Assembly (NCBI GenBank): GCA_964229355.1
Contig: CAXRDE010000025.1
Coordinates: 248,001 to 312,000 of the forward strand
DNA: 64,000 bases
Direction: 5' to 3'
DNA from: CAXRDE01 sp964229355
GTDB lineage: Bacteria > Cyanobacteriota > Sericytochromatia > UBA7694
Part shown: one piece after another, positions 61,697-64,000 of the stretch
How the letters are laid out: each line of letters starts with the position of its first letter
Numbering within the stretch: the stretch's first letter is position 1
Translations under genes and position numbers: made by a program
The notes under the pieces: generated by a model
What the model saw: only the letters and a program-made list of their open reading frames with translations
Told to the model about the DNA's origin: nothing
Databases searched by the model: none

Positions 61697-63925
61697 TTAA
61701 AACAAGCCTCCCAAATCGCGATCACTGTTTTTCTTCACCTGAACGCGATCCAGCAGTTCTTTGGTCTGGGCATCGAGTAACTGGACATCTATTATACTGC
61801 GCCCATCAAAGGCATAGTCTTTGCTGAGGGTGTCTTTGTCCTTGAGTGTTAAGATATCGCTTGCTGAAATTTGCTGGCCATCACTCATAAAGACGAGATA
61901 TACTTTTCGATTTTCTGAGAAGATATCCTGTTTGGCTGCTTTTGCCTCAACCTTAAGTGTGTAGAGTTCACCCGTTACATTTTGTAAGTCGCCTTTGTTG
62001 GTGAAGGCAACTGAAATGCTATTGTGGTCGGGAGCTGTGTTTTCCCAACAAATAAAAGGCGTAATGAGTTCTTGAGGGGCCAGCCCTCCATGACTAAAGC
62101 CATAGACACCTGGGGTTTTAAATGGGTGGAGCGTTTTAGAAAAGTAGAGATACTGATATTCGCCGTAGCCCTGAGGATACTCTACAAGTTCTTTAGTATT
62201 GAACTCCTGTTTGTCTACGGTTCGGATATAGCGTTCACTTTTGGTTGTTTTGCCCGTGAAATCGACAGCAATTTTTTCAGACTCATTGAGAATGCCTGTT
62301 AATACAAAGCCATGATCGGTCAGCAAATAGACTTTTCGATAGCCATTTTCAAGTAAAAACTCAATTTGTTTAGCGAAAAAAGCTTCCGATTCAGGCAAGT
62401 ATTTCAGAAACTTTTGTTGTAGCTTCTCGCCCATATCATCAATATCTTTGTAAGTGCAAATCATGTATTGATAAGGTTCTGTATTTTCGCTGAGTTGATC
62501 AAGATACACAAAGCCAATATTTTTGTCTGGGTTTTGGGCTGACAAGTATTGTTCTCGCTTCTGGTGAACCTTTTCGACCTCACCGTTGGCTTTGTAGATC
62601 TGACTCATATTATTCTCAGTCTCTGAAGGCCAATCAGCCAGAATCACATTATTGTTTACTTTATAGTCTTTATCGACTAAATGAACGATGTTCTGAGCAA
62701 TTTCATAGGCCACGCCATCCCCTACAATAATGGCGGTTTTACAGTCATTTTCATCAATGATGCGTTGCAAAATGCCTGTTTGGTTTTGTTTGTAGTCACC
62801 CAGGTATTTAAACCACTTATCGAGGAAGACATCGACATAGCTTTTGTATAAGCTCTGAAAGGGTTCAATAATTTCAGAGTCATTTAAAAACTCAGTATAG
62901 AGATTGCGAATGGCATTATCGAGCTGATAAAAGTGCCGGGTGTAAAACGAGATGCATTGATCCAATGAGTCCAAATAAGCAATGTCTTTTGGATCAAACT
63001 CCAATAAAACCTTCACATCTTTCCAGAACGTAATTTCAAGATTCTGGGCTTGTTTGTTTTGAATACGTTCATTGATGCGCGCTAAATAGTGTGCTCTTTG
63101 TATTGTATCTCTAATATTTTGGCCGATTTCTTTGAACCAGCGTACATCTATTTCTCTAAACGGATGTGCTGAAGAAACCTGCCAAATATTTTCGACATGA
63201 GGCAAGCTATATTGCTTTAAATAAGCGTCAAAAGAGGTCTTATAACTGCGTGAATCTAACCATGTTTTGTAAACCGACATCAGTAACGGATCAACATCAT
63301 TCTGGATGAAGCTTTCAAACAAAACCTTGACGACTTCATTTGCCAATGTTTTGACGGGTTTCTTGAGATAGTCTTGTTTTAAGTGCTCACTCAACTTGCG
63401 GTAAAAGGTTTCACGCACCTGGGCGTCATACTTGGTTTCAAACTGTGTGGGAGCATGGAGAAAGGGTAACAGCTCTTTTTCAAGGTCAAAGATTTCAGAT
63501 GAGCCTTTATGACTTAGATCCATCCAATAGGTACGATCTTTGCCCACACTCACTTTTGCGGCAGCAATCAACTCTTCAGCAGATAAGTTGATGTTTAGAT
63601 TAAGCGTTTGGTGAACCTTATCCTTGAGATAGTTCTGCAAATACTTAATTTCCACATGTCCCTGTGTTTCACAATATTCCCGAATGAACTTTAAGTTTGA
63701 TTTGGGCGACTGGGTATAAACCAAAACCTTGTGGGGCAGCGGTTGCTCGCTTTCAATTAAGTATTTCACATGAAGCTCGTCTACTTCATTGTGTGCCTCA
63801 TAGATTTGGAGTTCTTTAAACTGACTCAAGATGAACTGGCTTTGTCTGGACTCATCAATCAGCACAGCCACCTGATGCTGATCATAGATCTTGTCCAAGT
63901 CCTGTTTTATCCATTGATCAAACAT
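61697..63925 (-). CDS. pglZ: BREX PglZ-domain phosphatase-like protein
   Basis: The 742-aa PglZ has a long helical N-terminal half (ELLPFLHAPTQFETKYDAQVR, cut here: ELLPFLHAP then KYDAQVRE) and an alkaline-phosphatase-fold PglZ domain from about 400 (AIIVGDGVAYEIAQ with metal Asp, YLLTDHGFVLTG with Asp/His, GFSHGGLAPQELITPF with His). It is shorter than usual type 1 PglZ and its N-terminal features look more like the type 4 branch, though I cannot decide the subtype. PglZ is essential for BREX defence; activity may be metal-dependent nuclease or phosphodiesterase. Confidence 0.9.
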   Translation of the reverse strand: MFDQWIKQDLDKIYDQHQVAVLIDESRQSQFILSQFKELQIYEAHNEVDELHVKYLIESEQPLPHKVLVYTQSPKSNLKFIREYCETQGHVEIKYLQNYLKDKVHQTLNLNINLSAEELIAAAKVSVGKDRTYWMDLSHKGSSEIFDLEKELLPFLHAPTQFETKYDAQVRETFYRKLSEHLKQDYLKKPVKTLANEVVKVLFESFIQNDVDPLLMSVYKTWLDSRSYKTSFDAYLKQYSLPHVENIWQVSSAHPFREIDVRWFKEIGQNIRDTIQRAHYLARINERIQNKQAQNLEITFWKDVKVLLEFDPKDIAYLDSLDQCISFYTRHFYQLDNAIRNLYTEFLNDSEIIEPFQSLYKSYVDVFLDKWFKYLGDYKQNQTGILQRIIDENDCKTAIIVGDGVAYEIAQNIVHLVDKDYKVNNNVILADWPSETENNMSQIYKANGEVEKVHQKREQYLSAQNPDKNIGFVYLDQLSENTEPYQYMICTYKDIDDMGEKLQQKFLKYLPESEAFFAKQIEFLLENGYRKVYLLTDHGFVLTGILNESEKIAVDFTGKTTKSERYIRTVDKQEFNTKELVEYPQGYGEYQYLYFSKTLHPFKTPGVYGFSHGGLAPQELITPFICWENTAPDHNSISVAFTNKGDLQNVTGELYTLKVEAKAAKQDIFSENRKVYLVFMSDGQQISASDILTLKDKDTLSKDYAFDGRSIIDVQLLDAQTKELLDRVQVKKNSDRDLGGLF

Positions 63926-63931
63926 GTCTAA

Positions 63932-64000
63932 CTACCAATCCGCATTTAGATATTTCTTTAATTGGCCTGCATTAAGCACGTCGTAAGCCAGCATTTTTTT
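63932..64000 (-). CDS. C-terminus of upstream BREX gene (partial)
   Basis: An open minus-strand frame entering from the right edge encodes 22 residues (MLAYDVLNAGQLKKYLNADW after two Lys) and stops 6 bp before the pglZ ATG. Same strand and tight spacing show it belongs to the BREX operon. In type 1 this position is pglX; in type 4 it would be another core gene. The fragment is too short to choose. Confidence 0.6.
   Translation of the reverse strand, partial: KKMLAYDVLNAGQLKKYLNADW

Noticed and set aside
1..64000. tRNA, rRNA or insertion sequences
   Set aside because: No cloverleaf, rRNA core sequence or transposase was seen in any intergenic gap or frame read.

Overview
The window reads as chromosome from a diderm (Gram-negative-type) bacterium. 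The evidence is many lipoproteins with lipoboxes, a beta-barrel protein ending in Phe, an outer-membrane-type 5'-nucleotidase-like protein, and Zn-type HemB and class II LysS housekeeping genes. The phylum cannot be fixed by eye. The Pro-rich lipoproteins, signal-peptide-less wall hydrolases, fused IcmF and NHL-repeat lipoproteins suggest an under-sampled lineage (a non-photosynthetic Cyanobacteriota relative is possible, weakly held). All family calls come from reading motifs; no search was run.

Layout. 0-2.1 kb: minus-strand run of a LysM/transglycosylase protein, a TPR protein and a Pro-rich protein cut by the left edge. 2.2-6.5 kb: a metal (copper) cluster with a SugE-type exporter, a His-rich secreted protein, a membrane protein, two MbnP-like proteins (one lacking the Trp-bearing core) and an MbnH-like di-heme enzyme. 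A near-identical inverted repeat lies before the first and third plus-strand genes. 6.5-17.3 kb: mixed genes (DUF4385, RlmF, dicarboxylate symporter, a large nucleotidase/barrel fusion, His-rich lipoprotein, M20/M42 peptidase, reductase, DUF5995, membrane protein). 17.3-22.1 kb: minus-strand housekeeping run with an orphan peptide-binding protein, lysS, hemB and two small genes. 22.2-27.8 kb: lipoproteins (Ig-like, NHL repeats, LolA/DUF1571-like) and a SleB-like hydrolase. 27.9-33.8 kb: lipid-modification genes (GDPD, two desaturases, MGDG-synthase-like glycosyltransferase, di-iron hydroxylase, ferredoxin-type reductase), four of them in one tightly coupled minus-strand operon. 33.9-37.7 kb: SDR, secreted nuclease, Vps62-like protein. 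37.8-43.0 kb: an AT-richer accessory island with a broken Abi_2 gene, a lipoprotein, a CdiA-type tRNase toxin with its immunity gene, and gene fragments. 43.1-54.4 kb: membrane protein, GFA protein, icmF, YgiD-type dioxygenase, FosA, a methyltransferase-GNAT fusion, YdeI-like and DUF4394 proteins. 54.5-64 kb: a defence-like end with a 1.6-kaa exonuclease/RecQ/UvrD fusion helicase convergent with brxL-pglZ of a BREX phage-defence system that continues beyond the right edge.

Two cross-window patterns stand out. Several proteins without signal peptides carry a disordered Pro/Ser-rich leader; two share the motif L-x-FPS-x-VTPA. These same genes, plus the toxin, have a GGGTATAAT-like promoter element about 45-65 bp before the start codon. 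This suggests a co-regulated set of exported or injected wall-active and toxic proteins. The strongest candidates for undescribed biology are that set, the core-deleted MbnP paralogue beside its intact sister and MbnH, and the exonuclease-RecQ-UvrD protein next to BREX.
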